Assembly (NCBI RefSeq): GCF_000974985.2
Contig: NZ_LAVA02000005.1
Coordinates: 62,001 to 126,000, forward strand
Reading direction: 5' to 3'
DNA from: Streptomyces mangrovisoli
Lineage (GTDB): Bacteria > Actinomycetota > Actinomycetes > Streptomycetales > Streptomycetaceae
DNA: 64,000 bases
Shown here: one piece after another, positions 7,703 to 16,454 of the stretch
How the letters are laid out: each line of letters opens with the position of its first letter
Position numbering within the stretch: the first letter of the stretch is position 1
Made by a program: the position numbers and the translations under genes
The notes under the pieces: generated by a model
What the model saw: the letters and a program-made list of their open reading frames with translations, nothing else
Databases searched by the model: none
What the model was told of the DNA's origin: nothing

Positions 7703-8605
7703 ATGAGCCTGCGTCTGAGCACCGTGATCCTCCCCCACCGCCGCTGGCACGAAGGCGGCCGCGCCACCTGGACACGTGCCGAGCAGCTCGGCTTCCACGC
7801 CGCCTACACCTACGACCACCTGTCCTGGCGCACCTTCCGCGACGGCCCGTGGTTCGGGGCGATCCCCACCCTGACGGCCGCCGCGTCCGTCACCGAGCGG
7901 ATGCGCCTCGGCACGCTCGTGACCTCCCCCAACTTCCGCCACCCGGTGACCCTCGCCAAGGAACTGATCTCCCTCGACGACGTCTCCGGCGGCCGCGTCA
8001 CGCTGGGCGTCGGCGCGGGCGGCACCGGCTTCGACGCCACCGCGCTCGGCCAGGAGCCCTGGACGCCCCGTGAGCGCGCCGACCGGTTCGCCGAGTTCGT
8101 GCCGCTGCTCGACCGCCTGCTCACCCAGGACGCGGTGTCCTACGAGGGCAACTTCTACTCGGCGCACGAGGCGCGCAACATCCCCGGCTGCGTGCAGCGG
8201 CCCCGGCTGCCGTTCGCGGTCGCCGCGACGGGCCCGCGCGGGCTGCGGCTGGCGGCGAGGTACGGCCAGGCGTGGGTGACCACGGGCGACCCGAAGCTGT
8301 ACGAGACGGGTACGCCCGAGCAGTCCGTCCAGGCGCTGCGCGACCAGGGGGAGCGGCTCGCGGACGCCTGCGCCGCCCTCGGCCGGGACGCCGCGGAGCT
8401 GGACCGCGTCCTGCTCACCGGGTTCACCCCGGACCGCACCCGGCCGCTGGAGTCCCTCGACGCGTTCGTCGACTTCGCCGGCCGCCACCGCGCGCTGGGC
8501 TTCACGGAGATCGTGGTCCACTGGCCCATCCCCGGCACCGACTTCGCCGCCGACGAGAAGGTCTTCGAGCGCATCGCCCTGGAGGCGGCACAGCAGCTGG
8601 ACTGA
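7703..8605 (+). CDS. LLM-class (luciferase-like), probably F420-dependent oxidoreductase
   Basis: A 300-residue TIM-barrel flavin/F420 oxidoreductase. Diagnostic stretches are 'YDHLSWR' early, 'LGTLVTSPNFRHPVTLAKELISLD' and 'GVGAGGTGFDATALG' near residues 70-115, then 'PFAVAATGPRGLRLAARY' near 175. Actinobacterial members mostly use coenzyme F420, but FMN use cannot be excluded. The ATG at 7703 is used. It is monocistronic between kptA and the HAD gene. Substrate unknown. Confidence 0.88.
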   Translation: MSLRLSTVILPHRRWHEGGRATWTRAEQLGFHAAYTYDHLSWRTFRDGPWFGAIPTLTAAASVTERMRLGTLVTSPNFRHPVTLAKELISLDDVSGGRVTLGVGAGGTGFDATALGQEPWTPRERADRFAEFVPLLDRLLTQDAVSYEGNFYSAHEARNIPGCVQRPRLPFAVAATGPRGLRLAARYGQAWVTTGDPKLYETGTPEQSVQALRDQGERLADACAALGRDAAELDRVLLTGFTPDRTRPLESLDAFVDFAGRHRALGFTEIVVHWPIPGTDFAADEKVFERIALEAAQQLD

Positions 8606-8716
8606 CGCGGCGTCGCCGCGCACCGCCACGGCGAGCCACGGCCGTGGGGCCGCGCGCCGCCGCGGGCGCACGGCTGTGGCAGCCGTGGTGGAGCGGCCGT
8701 GGCGGCCGTGGCGGCC

Positions 8717-8788
8717 GGGCTGTGGATCGCCGTGGCCGCCGGGCTGTGGATCTCCGTGGCGGCCCGGCTGTGGCTCGTCCGTGCGCAC
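8717..8788. repeat. Two and a half copies of a 24-base tandem repeat
   Basis: Units begin at 8717, 8741 and 8765. The first two share GGGCTGTGGAT and CCGTGG with few differences; the third diverges after CGGCTGTGG. Each unit is a multiple of three bases, so all six frames show repeating peptides, but no real gene is evident here. Slippage in a GC-rich gap is the simplest explanation. Confidence 0.65.
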
Positions 8789-8828
8789 CGCCGCACGGCC
8801 GTGCGGGCATATGCGGAAGAATGAGCCG

Positions 8829-9698
8829 GTGACCTCAGCGACCCGACAGCCCGAGACACCGCCGGCCGCCCTGCCCCCGCGGCTGATCGCCACGGACCTC
8901 GACGGCACCCTGCTGCGCGACGACAAGTCCGTGTCGCCGCGCACGGTCGCCGCCCTCGCCGCCGCCGAGGAGGCCGGCATCGAGGTCTTCTTCGTCACCG
9001 GCCGCCCGGCCCGCTGGATGGACGTGGTCAGCGACCACGTGCACGGCCACGGCCTGGCGATCGTCGGCAACGGCGCGGCCGTGGTCGACCTGCACGGCGG
9101 CCCCGGCGCCCACCGCTTCGTCAAGGTGCGCGACCTCGCCCCGCAGAACGCGCTGGACGCCGTACGGCTGCTGCGCGAAGCGGTGCCCGGCACGGTGTAC
9201 GCCGTCGAGCAGACCTACGGCTTCCACCAGGAGCCGGACTACCCCCCGCTGCACATGGAGACGCCCGACAACCTGGCGCCCGCGGAGGAGGTGCTGCTGC
9301 CGGGCGGGGTCGCCGAGGGCGAGCCCGTGCTCAAGATCCTGGCCTACCACCCCACGATCGACCCGGACGCCTTCCTCACCCTGGCGCGCCTCGCGGTCGG
9401 CGACCGCGCCACGGTCACCCGCTCCAGCCCGAGCGCGCTGCTGGAGCTGAGCGGTCCCGGCGTCTCCAAGGCGAGCACCCTCGCCCTGTGCTGCGCCGAG
9501 CGCGGCATCGCGCCCGAGGAGGTCGTCGCCTTCGGTGACATGCCGAACGACGTCGAGATGCTCACCTGGGCGGGCCGCTCGTACGCGATGGGCAACGCTC
9601 ACCCCGACGCCGTCGCCGCTGCGTCCGGCCGGACGACCGCCAACAACGAGGACGGCGTGGCCGTCGTGATCGAACGCCTGCTGGCCGAGCGGCTGTAG
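8829..9698 (+). CDS. HAD-superfamily hydrolase (Cof-like)
   Basis: A 289-residue HAD phosphatase with the full motif set: nucleophile DLDGTLL (first Asp at residue 23), motif II FVTGR (about 55-60), motif III lysine in GVSKASTLAL (about 218), and motif IV FGDMPNDVEML (about 237). The large C2-type cap between motifs II and III fits the Cof subfamily. I used the GTG at 8829, which has GGAAGA eight bases upstream; an ATG at 8811 is also possible. The start and end resemble the partial HAD gene at the left edge. Substrate unknown, probably sugar or cofactor phosphates. Confidence 0.9.
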   Translation: MTSATRQPETPPAALPPRLIATDLDGTLLRDDKSVSPRTVAALAAAEEAGIEVFFVTGRPARWMDVVSDHVHGHGLAIVGNGAAVVDLHGGPGAHRFVKVRDLAPQNALDAVRLLREAVPGTVYAVEQTYGFHQEPDYPPLHMETPDNLAPAEEVLLPGGVAEGEPVLKILAYHPTIDPDAFLTLARLAVGDRATVTRSSPSALLELSGPGVSKASTLALCCAERGIAPEEVVAFGDMPNDVEMLTWAGRSYAMGNAHPDAVAAASGRTTANNEDGVAVVIERLLAERL

Positions 9699-9714
9699 GA
9701 CGCGCGGGGGGAGC

Positions 9715-9770
9715 GCGCCCCGCCCCGCCCCGCCTGGCACGCGAGCGGGGCGGCGGGCGGGGCGGCGGGC
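9715..9770. terminator. GC-only inverted repeat between convergent genes
   Basis: A C-rich run (repeated CGCCC, 9717-9734) faces a G-rich run (repeated GGCGGG, 9746-9770), so RNA from either strand could fold into an imperfect, very stable hairpin. It lies between the HAD gene and the end of cydDC. Terminator function is inferred. Confidence 0.4.
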
Positions 9771-9798
9771 GGCGGCTGTGGAGCCGGCCGTACCGCCC

Positions 9799-12700
9799 TC
9801 AGCCTCCGATCAGCTCCCCCGCCCCCACCAGCGCGTCCGTCGCCCGCTCGCGTTCCAGCATCGTCCGCAGCGGCCCGTCCACGGCGGCCAGCTCGGCGTA
9901 CGTCCCGCGCTGTGTCACCCGGCCCGCGTCGAGCACGATCACCTCGTCCACGGCGTCGAGCCCGGCCAGCCGGTGCGTGATCAGCAGGGTCGTCCGGCCC
10001 TCCGTGGCGGCGAGCAGGTCGGCGGTGAGCGCGTCCGCCGTCGGCAGGTCCAGATGCTCGGCGGGCTCGTCGAGCACCAGCACGGGGAAACCGGCGAGCA
10101 GCGCGCGGGCCAGCGCCAGGCGCTGACGCTGGCCCCCGGACAGCCGCGCGCCGTGCTCGCCCACCAGCGTGTCGAGCCCGTCGGGCAGCGAGTCGGCCCA
10201 CGCGAGCAGCCGGGCCCGTTCCAGCGCGTCCCGCAGGTCGGCCTCCGTCGCGTCCTTCCTGGCCAGCAGCAGGTTCTCGCGCACGGAGCTGTCGAAGAGG
10301 TGTGCGTCCTGCGCGCACAGCCCGACCAGCCGCCGTACGTCGTCGCCGGCCGGCGCGTACGCGTCCACACCGCCCAGCGTGTAGGCGCCCGCGTCCGCGT
10401 CGAGGAACCGCAGCAGCACCTGCGCGAGGGTCGTCTTGCCGGAGCCGGACGGGCCGACCACGGCGATCCGGCGGCCCCGTGCGAGCGTCAGGTCGACCCC
10501 GGCGAGCGCGTCCCGGTCCTGTCCGGGGTAGCGGGCCGTCAGCCCCTTGAGGACGAGCGGGAACGGCGACGCGGGCGCCCGGCGCGGCGCGGCCGGTTCC
10601 CGGACGGGCTCGGGGGCGTCCAGGACCTCGTACACCCGCTCCGCGCTCCGGCGCACCCGCTGCCAGTACTGCGCCGCGAGCGGCAGCCCGAGGACCGACT
10701 CGAAGGCCGCCAGGGGGGTGAGGACGACGACGGCCGTCAGGACCCCGTCGAGCCGGCCCGCGGCGACGGCCTGGACGGCCACGAGCGCCATGCCCGTGAC
10801 GGTCAGGCCGGACACCAGCGCGGTGAGCCCGTCGCCGAGCGCGGTGGCGGCGGCGGTGCGCCGGGCGATCCGGGTGAGCAGGCGGTCGGCGCCGCCCGCC
10901 TCGGCGGTGCGGGCGGGCAGCGCGCCCGCCACGGTCAGCTCCGCGGTGCCGGTGAGCAGGTCGGTGACCCGGGTGGCGAGCGCGCCGCGGGCGGGCGCCA
11001 GCCTGCGCTCGGCGCGGCGGGCCACCGCGTCGGTCACCAGCGGCACCCCCACCCCGGCGGCGAGGAGCCCGGCGGCGAGCACGGCGCCCGCCGCGGGCAG
11101 CAGCCAGGCCGTGAAGGCGACGGAACCGGCGGACACCGCGAGGGCCACGCCCGCGGGCAGCAGCCAGCGGAGCCAGTAGTCCTGGAGCGCGTCCACGTCC
11201 GCGACGAGCCGGGACAGCAGGTCGCCCCGGCGCGCGTCGCGCAGACCCGCGGGGGCCAGCCGCTCCAGGCGCCGGTAGACGGCCACCCGGGTGTCCGCCA
11301 GCATCCGCAGCACGGCGTCGTGGGAGACGAGACGCTCCGCGTACCGGAACACCGCCCGTCCGATGCCGAAGGCGCGCGTCGCGGTGACGGCCACCATCAG
11401 ATACAGCACCGGCGGCTGCTGCGCGGCCCGGGAGATCAGCCAGCCCGACGTGGCCATGAGGCCGATCGCGCTGCCGAGCGCGAGCGTGCCGAGGAGCAGT
11501 GCGAGCGCCGGCCGGCCGCGCCGCGGGCCCGACATGGCCCGCACGCGGGCGAGCACATCTCGCCGGTCCCCGGACCCGGGGACGCCCGTACCGGCGTCCT
11601 CGCCGCCGCCGCGCGAGCCGGACCCGGCGTGTTCGGCGTGCTCCCCGCCGTCCCCGTACTCCCCGCCGTCGCCGTTCTGCCGGTCGTCTCGACCGGGAGC
11701 CTGCGTTCCTTCGTGGACACCGACGCCGACAGCAAGCGCATGGGTGGCGGTGGCGATGGCGGCCGGCACGGCATCGGCCGCGGCGGGCGCCGTGAGCGGC
11801 GGCGCCGCCCGCCGGGGTGCCTGCGTCGGCAGTTCGGCCGGTTCCAGCCGCACCACCCGGTCCGCCACGTCCAGCAGCGCCGGCCGGTGCACCACGAGCA
11901 GGACCGTCCGCCCCGCGGCCAGCCTGCGCACGGCCTCGACGACCTCGGCCTCGGTACGGCCGTCCAGCGCCGCCGTCGGCTCGTCGAGCAGCAGGACCGG
12001 GCGGTCGGCGAGAAAGGCGCGGGCCAGCGCCAGCCGCTGCCGCTGACCGGCGGAGAGCCCGGCCCCGTCCTCGCCGAGGACCGTCCGCACGCCCTCGGGC
12101 AGCGCGTCCACGAACTCCAGCGCCCCGGCGTCGCCCAGCGCCCGCCGTACGGCCGCGTCGTCCGCGTCGGGCCGGGCCAGCCGTACGTTCTCCGCGATCG
12201 TCCCGGCGTACAGATGCGGCCGCTGCGGCACCCACGCCACCTGGGCGCGCCACTGCTCCAGGTCGACGTCCGTGAGGTCGGCTCCCCCGATCCCCACCCG
12301 GCCCTCGGCCGGCCGTACGAACCCGAGCAGCACGTTCAGCAGCGTCGACTTGCCCGCGCCGCTGGGGCCGACGAGCGCGACGGTCTCGCCGGGCTCCACG
12401 GTGAACGACGCCCGGGTCACCGCGTCCCCGGAGCGGCCGGGGAAGCGGACCGTGACGTCCTCGAAGGCGACGGCTCCGGCCGGGACCGGCCGGGTGCCGG
12501 ACGCGGGCACCTCGGTCTCCAGCACGGTGAAGAGTTCCTCTGCCGCGGCGAGCCCCTCCGCCGCCGCGTGGTACTGCGCCCCCACCTGACGCAGCGGCAG
12601 ATACGCCTCCGGTGCCAGCACCAGGACCAGCAGGCCGTTGTAGAGGTCCATGTCACCGTGGACCAGCCGCATTCCGATGGTGACGGCGACCAGGGCGACC

Positions 12701-13473
12701 GAGAGTGTGGCCAGCAGTTCCAGCGCGAACGACGACAGGAAGGCGATCCGCAGGGTGCGCATGGTCGCCTGCCGGTAGGCGCCGGTGATGCGCCGGATGG
12801 ACTCGGCCTGTGCCTTGGCCCGGCCGAAGACCTTCAGGGTGGGCAGCCCCGCCACCACGTCCAGGAAGTGTCCGGACAGCCGGGACAGCAGCCGCCACTG
12901 ACGCTCCATCCGCGACTGGGTGGCCCAGCCGATGAGGATCATGAACAGCGGGATGAGCGGGAGGGTGGCGACGATGAGGGCCGCCGAGACCCAGTCCTCG
13001 GTGACGATCCGCGCGAGGACCGCGACCGGCACGACCACCGCGAGCCCCAACTGCGGCAGATAGCGCGAGAAGTAGTCGTCCAGGGCGTCGATGCCACGGG
13101 TGGCCAGGGCCACCAGCGATCCGGTCCGCTGCCCGCTCAGCCATCCGGGCCCGAGCGCGACGGCGCGCTCCAGCAGCCGTCCGCGCAGTTCGGACTTGAC
13201 GGCCGCGCTCGCCCGGTGGGCGGCGAGTTCGGTGAGCCAGGCGACCAGCGCCCGGCCACAGGCGACGGCCACCAGCAGCAGCAAGGGCGTGCCCAGTGCA
13301 CCGGCCGACCGGCCGTGCTGGAAGGCCCCGACCACGATCTCGGCGATCAGCATCGCCTGGGCGATGACCAGTCCCGCGCCGAGAGCGCCGAGGAAGACCA
13401 TCGCCCCGAGGAAGAGGCGAGTGGCGTGTGCGTGACGCAGCAGGCGCGGATCGATTGGTTTCACGTGAAACAT
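9799..13473 (-). CDS. cydDC: Fused CydD-CydC ABC exporter for cytochrome bd assembly
   Basis: A 1224-residue protein with two full ABC half-transporters. Residues about 1-550 are CydD-like: membrane domain, Walker A GPSGAGKST near 371, LSAGQRQRLALA, Walker B VLLLDEPTAALD. A Gly/Asp/Glu-rich linker follows (about 550-640). The rest is CydC-like: 'GLMATSGWLISRAA' membrane domain, Walker A GPSGSGKTT near 1008, LSGGQRQRLALA, VLVLDEP. CydDC exports glutathione/cysteine-type thiols in E. coli and is needed to mature cytochrome bd; in actinobacteria the thiol is unknown. It is the third gene of the cyd operon. The ATG at 13473 lies against a parS site, so the first residues MFHVKP are encoded by parS; the GTG at codon 4 is an alternative start. 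Confidence 0.95.
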   Translation of the reverse strand: MFHVKPIDPRLLRHAHATRLFLGAMVFLGALGAGLVIAQAMLIAEIVVGAFQHGRSAGALGTPLLLLVAVACGRALVAWLTELAAHRASAAVKSELRGRLLERAVALGPGWLSGQRTGSLVALATRGIDALDDYFSRYLPQLGLAVVVPVAVLARIVTEDWVSAALIVATLPLIPLFMILIGWATQSRMERQWRLLSRLSGHFLDVVAGLPTLKVFGRAKAQAESIRRITGAYRQATMRTLRIAFLSSFALELLATLSVALVAVTIGMRLVHGDMDLYNGLLVLVLAPEAYLPLRQVGAQYHAAAEGLAAAEELFTVLETEVPASGTRPVPAGAVAFEDVTVRFPGRSGDAVTRASFTVEPGETVALVGPSGAGKSTLLNVLLGFVRPAEGRVGIGGADLTDVDLEQWRAQVAWVPQRPHLYAGTIAENVRLARPDADDAAVRRALGDAGALEFVDALPEGVRTVLGEDGAGLSAGQRQRLALARAFLADRPVLLLDEPTAALDGRTEAEVVEAVRRLAAGRTVLLVVHRPALLDVADRVVRLEPAELPTQAPRRAAPPLTAPAAADAVPAAIATATHALAVGVGVHEGTQAPGRDDRQNGDGGEYGDGGEHAEHAGSGSRGGGEDAGTGVPGSGDRRDVLARVRAMSGPRRGRPALALLLGTLALGSAIGLMATSGWLISRAAQQPPVLYLMVAVTATRAFGIGRAVFRYAERLVSHDAVLRMLADTRVAVYRRLERLAPAGLRDARRGDLLSRLVADVDALQDYWLRWLLPAGVALAVSAGSVAFTAWLLPAAGAVLAAGLLAAGVGVPLVTDAVARRAERRLAPARGALATRVTDLLTGTAELTVAGALPARTAEAGGADRLLTRIARRTAAATALGDGLTALVSGLTVTGMALVAVQAVAAGRLDGVLTAVVVLTPLAAFESVLGLPLAAQYWQRVRRSAERVYEVLDAPEPVREPAAPRRAPASPFPLVLKGLTARYPGQDRDALAGVDLTLARGRRIAVVGPSGSGKTTLAQVLLRFLDADAGAYTLGGVDAYAPAGDDVRRLVGLCAQDAHLFDSSVRENLLLARKDATEADLRDALERARLLAWADSLPDGLDTLVGEHGARLSGGQRQRLALARALLAGFPVLVLDEPAEHLDLPTADALTADLLAATEGRTTLLITHRLAGLDAVDEVIVLDAGRVTQRGTYAELAAVDGPLRTMLERERATDALVGAGELIGG
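13458..13471. promoter_or_regulatory. parS site at the cydDC start
   Basis: Perfect GTTTCACGTGAAAC, the known Streptomyces ParB-binding palindrome. It directly follows the cydDC ATG on the coding strand and encodes residues 2-5 and part of 6. Confidence 0.92.
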
Positions 13474-13495
13474 GCCTTTCGGCCCGAAGAAGGGT

Positions 13496-13509
13496 GTTTC
13501 ACGTGAAAC
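13496..13509. promoter_or_regulatory. parS site in the cydB-cydDC gap
   Basis: Perfect GTTTCACGTGAAAC, 38 bases from the neighbouring parS site (start to start), inside the 61-base gap between cydB and cydDC. The pair sits within a transcribed operon. Confidence 0.92.
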
Positions 13510-13534
13510 ACGCTGAACACCCCTCCTGCCAGAC

Positions 13535-14539
13535 TCAGTGCGCGGCTTCGGCGATGTGCTGCGTGCCGATCCGCTTGCGGAAGACCCAGTACGTCCATCC
13601 CTGGTAGAGCAGGACGATCGGCGTGGCGATGCCGGCGCACCAGGTCATGATCTTCAGGGTGTAGTGGCTCGACGAGGCGTTGGAGACGGTGAGGCTCCAG
13701 TCCGCGTTGAGGCTCGACGGCATGACGTTCGGGAAGAGCGTCAGGAAGAGCATCGCCACGGCGGCCACGATGGTGACGCCGGAGAGGGCGAACGCCCAGC
13801 CCTCGCGGCCGATCTGGTTCGCCGCCAGCGCTGCGACCAGCGCGACGACGGCCACGAGCATCGCGGCCAGGGACGCGCCGTCACCGTGGGCGGCCTGGGT
13901 CCAGATCAGGAAGACCAGGGCCAGCGCGGCCGTGACGAGTCCGAGCACCAGGGCGAGCCTGCGGGCCCGGTCACGGATGTCCCCGAGGGTCTTCAGGGCC
14001 GTGAACACCGCACCGTGGAAGGTGAACAGCGTCAGCGTGACCAGTCCGCCGATCACCGCGTACGGGTTGAGCAGATCCCAGAAGGTGCCGACGTACTCGT
14101 GATGCCGGTCGATCTTCACGCCGCGCACGATGTTGGCGAAGGCGACGCCCCACAGGAACGCCGGGATCAGGGAGGTCCAGAAGATCGCGTGTTCCCAGTT
14201 GGTCTGCCAGTTCTCCTCGGGCCGCTTGGCCCGGTACTCGAAGGCCACCCCCCTGACGATCAGGCAGACCAGGATGATCAGCAACGGCAGATAGAAGCCG
14301 GAGAAGAGGGTGGCGTACCACTCGGGGAAGGCGGCGAAGGTGGCGCCGCCGGCCGTGAGCAGCCAGACCTCGTTGCCGTCCCAGACGGGTCCGATCGTGT
14401 TGATCAGCACCCGCTTCTCGGTCCGGTCGCGGGCGAGCAGTTTGGTGAGGATGCCGACCCCGAAGTCGAACCCCTCCAGGAAGAAGTAACCGATCCACAG
14501 GACGGCGATCAGGACGAACCAGACGTCGTGCAGTTCCAT
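13535..14539 (-). CDS. cydB: Cytochrome bd quinol oxidase subunit II
   Basis: A 334-residue integral membrane protein. Its start, 'LHDVWFVLIAVLWIGYFFLEGFDFGVGIL', is the signature of CydB, which supports the haem-bearing CydA in the quinol-oxidising, O2-reducing bd complex in the plasma membrane. About eight transmembrane segments are visible, and the phrase GPVWDGNEVWLLTAGGA (about residues 50-66) is conserved. The ATG at 14539 has GGGAG upstream. It lies 20 bases after cydA and 61 before cydDC in one operon. Confidence 0.96.
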   Translation of the reverse strand: MELHDVWFVLIAVLWIGYFFLEGFDFGVGILTKLLARDRTEKRVLINTIGPVWDGNEVWLLTAGGATFAAFPEWYATLFSGFYLPLLIILVCLIVRGVAFEYRAKRPEENWQTNWEHAIFWTSLIPAFLWGVAFANIVRGVKIDRHHEYVGTFWDLLNPYAVIGGLVTLTLFTFHGAVFTALKTLGDIRDRARRLALVLGLVTAALALVFLIWTQAAHGDGASLAAMLVAVVALVAALAANQIGREGWAFALSGVTIVAAVAMLFLTLFPNVMPSSLNADWSLTVSNASSSHYTLKIMTWCAGIATPIVLLYQGWTYWVFRKRIGTQHIAEAAH

Positions 14540-14559
14540 GACTGTGCAGCTCCCTCGGC

Positions 14560-16068
14560 CTAGTACGAGAAGGCCATCGGCTTGTCGGCGTCACGGGAGT
14601 CGCCGCCGATCTTCGTGGGCGGGTTGAGGTCGTCGTCGGTGAGCTCGGGCGGACCGGCCTTGATGTACTTGACCAGCAGCTTGACCTCGATCACGGCGAG
14701 GATCGCGTAGAGCGCGGTGAAGACGGTCATCGAGGTGATGACCTCGCCCTGGGAGACGCCGGGGGAGACCGCGCTGCGCGTCTGGAGGACGCCGTAGACG
14801 ACCCACGGCTGACGGCCCATCTCGGTGAAGATCCAGCCCCAGGAGTTGGCGATCAGCGGGAAGCCCAGGGTCCAGATGGCGATGAGCCAGTACAGCCTGG
14901 AGAGCTTCGGGCCGAGCGCCTTCTTCCGGAAGAGCACCAGGTGCGGCACCTCGTCCTCACCCACCCTCAGATGCTCGGGCAGCATGAACTTCTTGCGGGT
15001 GAGCCAGAGTCCGACCAGGCCGATGGCGAAGGACGCCATGCCGAAGCCGATCATCCAGCGGAACGCCCAGAAGGTGACGGGAATGATCGGCCGGTAGTCA
15101 CCGGGACCGTACTTCTCCTGCTCGGCCTTGTTGGTGTCGTTGATGCCGGGGACGTAGGAGTTGAAGTCGTCGTCGGCGAGGAAGGACAGTATCCCGGGGA
15201 TGGACAGTTCGACCGTGTTGTGGCCCTTGCTCACGTCGCCGTAGGCGAAGATCGAGAACGGGGCGGACTCCTGACCGTCCCACAGCGCCTCGGCCGCGGC
15301 CATCTTCATCGGCTGCTGCTTGAACATGACCTTGCCGAGGGTGTCACCGCTGATCGCGGTGAGCAGGCCCGCGATCACGACCGTGACCAGCCCCAGCCGC
15401 AGCGACGACTTCATCACCGCCACATGCCGCTTGCGGAACAGGTGGAAGGCAGCGATGCCGACCATGAACGCGCCACCGGTCAGGAACGAGGCGGTGAGCG
15501 TGTGGAACGCCTGGGCCAGCGCGGTGTTCTGGGTCAGCACCTGCCAGAAGTCGGTCAGTTCGGCACGGCCCCTGGCCTTGTTGATCTTGTAGCCGACCGG
15601 GTGCTGCATCCACGAGTTGGCCGCCAGGATGAAGTAGGCGGACAGGATCGTGCCGATCGAGACCATCCAGATGCAGGCCAGATGGATCCGCTTCGGCAGC
15701 TTGTCCCAGCCGAAGATCCACAGCCCGATGAAGGTGGACTCGAAGAAGAAGGCGATCAACGCCTCGAACGCCAGCGGAGCGCCGAAGATGTCACCGACGA
15801 AGCGCGAGTAGTCCGACCAGTTCATGCCGAACTGGAACTCCTGCACGATGCCGGTGACCACACCCATCGCGATGTTGATCAGGAACAGCTTGCCCCAGAA
15901 CTTCGTGGCCTTGAGGTACTTCTCCTTCTCGGTCCGGACCCAGGCGGTCTGCAGGCCGGCCGTGAGCGCGGCCAGCGAGATCGTCAGCGGGACGAACAAG
16001 AAGTGATAGACGGTGGTGATGCCGAACTGCCATCGCGCCAGGGTCTCTGGCGCCAAAGCCAAATCCAT
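14560..16068 (-). CDS. cydA: Cytochrome bd quinol oxidase subunit I
   Basis: A 502-residue membrane protein that oxidises quinol and reduces oxygen at haems b558, b595 and d. It starts 'ARWQFGITTVYHFLFVPLTI', with His22 as the probable haem b595 ligand; a second ligand His is in AFHTLTASFLTGG (about residue 190). The length is that of the short-loop actinobacterial and Bacillus type rather than the long Q-loop E. coli type. The ATG at 16068 is preceded by TAGGAGA. It is first in the operon cydA-cydB-cydDC. A Rex operator lies upstream, so expression should rise when NADH/NAD+ is high and oxygen is low. Confidence 0.97.
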   Translation of the reverse strand: MDLALAPETLARWQFGITTVYHFLFVPLTISLAALTAGLQTAWVRTEKEKYLKATKFWGKLFLINIAMGVVTGIVQEFQFGMNWSDYSRFVGDIFGAPLAFEALIAFFFESTFIGLWIFGWDKLPKRIHLACIWMVSIGTILSAYFILAANSWMQHPVGYKINKARGRAELTDFWQVLTQNTALAQAFHTLTASFLTGGAFMVGIAAFHLFRKRHVAVMKSSLRLGLVTVVIAGLLTAISGDTLGKVMFKQQPMKMAAAEALWDGQESAPFSIFAYGDVSKGHNTVELSIPGILSFLADDDFNSYVPGINDTNKAEQEKYGPGDYRPIIPVTFWAFRWMIGFGMASFAIGLVGLWLTRKKFMLPEHLRVGEDEVPHLVLFRKKALGPKLSRLYWLIAIWTLGFPLIANSWGWIFTEMGRQPWVVYGVLQTRSAVSPGVSQGEVITSMTVFTALYAILAVIEVKLLVKYIKAGPPELTDDDLNPPTKIGGDSRDADKPMAFSY

Positions 16069-16154
16069 GTCGTCGGTCTCCTAGTGTCGCCGTGGTCACA
16101 AGCGGCAGTTTGCCCCGGATTCAAAACACAAACTGGGACCAACCGGGACACGTT

Positions 16155-16170
16155 TGTGAACGCGTTCACA
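16155..16170. promoter_or_regulatory. Rex operator (ROP) upstream of cydA
   Basis: TGTGAACGCGTTCACA is a perfect 16-base palindrome and matches the Rex operator described for the cyd operon of Streptomyces coelicolor. It lies 87 bases upstream of the cydA start codon. A second half-site (TTCACAA, 16171-16177) follows directly. Rex, a redox sensor of the NADH/NAD+ ratio, represses when NADH is low. The rex gene is not in this window. Confidence 0.9.
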
Positions 16171-16317
16171 TTCACAAGCAAGTATGACGCATGGCCGTTC
16201 GAACCCTCAGGGGTGGGGGGTCCCTTCTCCGCCCCGCCGGTCCCGCGCGGCAGGGACCGGTGGCCCTCTGGCGCGGCGGCAGGGGATGTGCGGAGGTCCG
16301 CCCCGCCTCGCGCTCCC

Positions 16318-16365
16318 GGCTTCGGCTTCCGGCTTCGGGCTTCCGGCTTCCGGCTTCCGGCTTCC
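16318..16365. repeat. Heptanucleotide GGCTTCC tandem repeat
   Basis: A hexamer GGCTTC (16318-16323) is followed by six consecutive 7-base units (16324-16365), five of them exactly GGCTTCC and one GGCTTCG. The unit length is not a multiple of three and no gene crosses it, so changes in copy number would be tolerated. This looks like a slippage-prone microsatellite. Confidence 0.85.
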
Positions 16366-16374
16366 GGCAGCACA

Positions 16375-16420
16375 ACGGCCCCGTGCGGGGCGGCCCGAGA
16401 GCCGCCCCGCACGGGGCCGT
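16375..16420 (-). terminator. Strong terminator hairpin downstream of the aminotransferase gene
   Basis: A perfect 20-base stem (16375-16394 with 16401-16420), GC-rich, closes a six-base loop (CCGAGA). It lies 35 bases beyond the stop of the minus-strand aminotransferase gene. No T-run follows, as is common in Streptomyces. Confidence 0.8.
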
Positions 16421-16454
16421 ACGACGTCTCGCGCCGGGCGGCGCGGGTGTCCCG

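Larger units (their letters stand above)
16069..16454. other. Gap between cydA promoter and aminotransferase terminator
   Basis: About 390 bases holding the cydA leader and Rex operator (16069-16180), a heptanucleotide tandem repeat (16318-16365) and a strong terminator hairpin (16375-16420) for the aminotransferase gene. Open frames across the heptad repeat are low-complexity and are not considered genes. Confidence 0.7.

Noticed and set aside
9778..13506. A plus-strand open frame of over 1200 codons antisense to cydDC
   Set aside because: It mirrors the cydDC codon pattern and has no domain character; the minus-strand gene has full ABC motifs.
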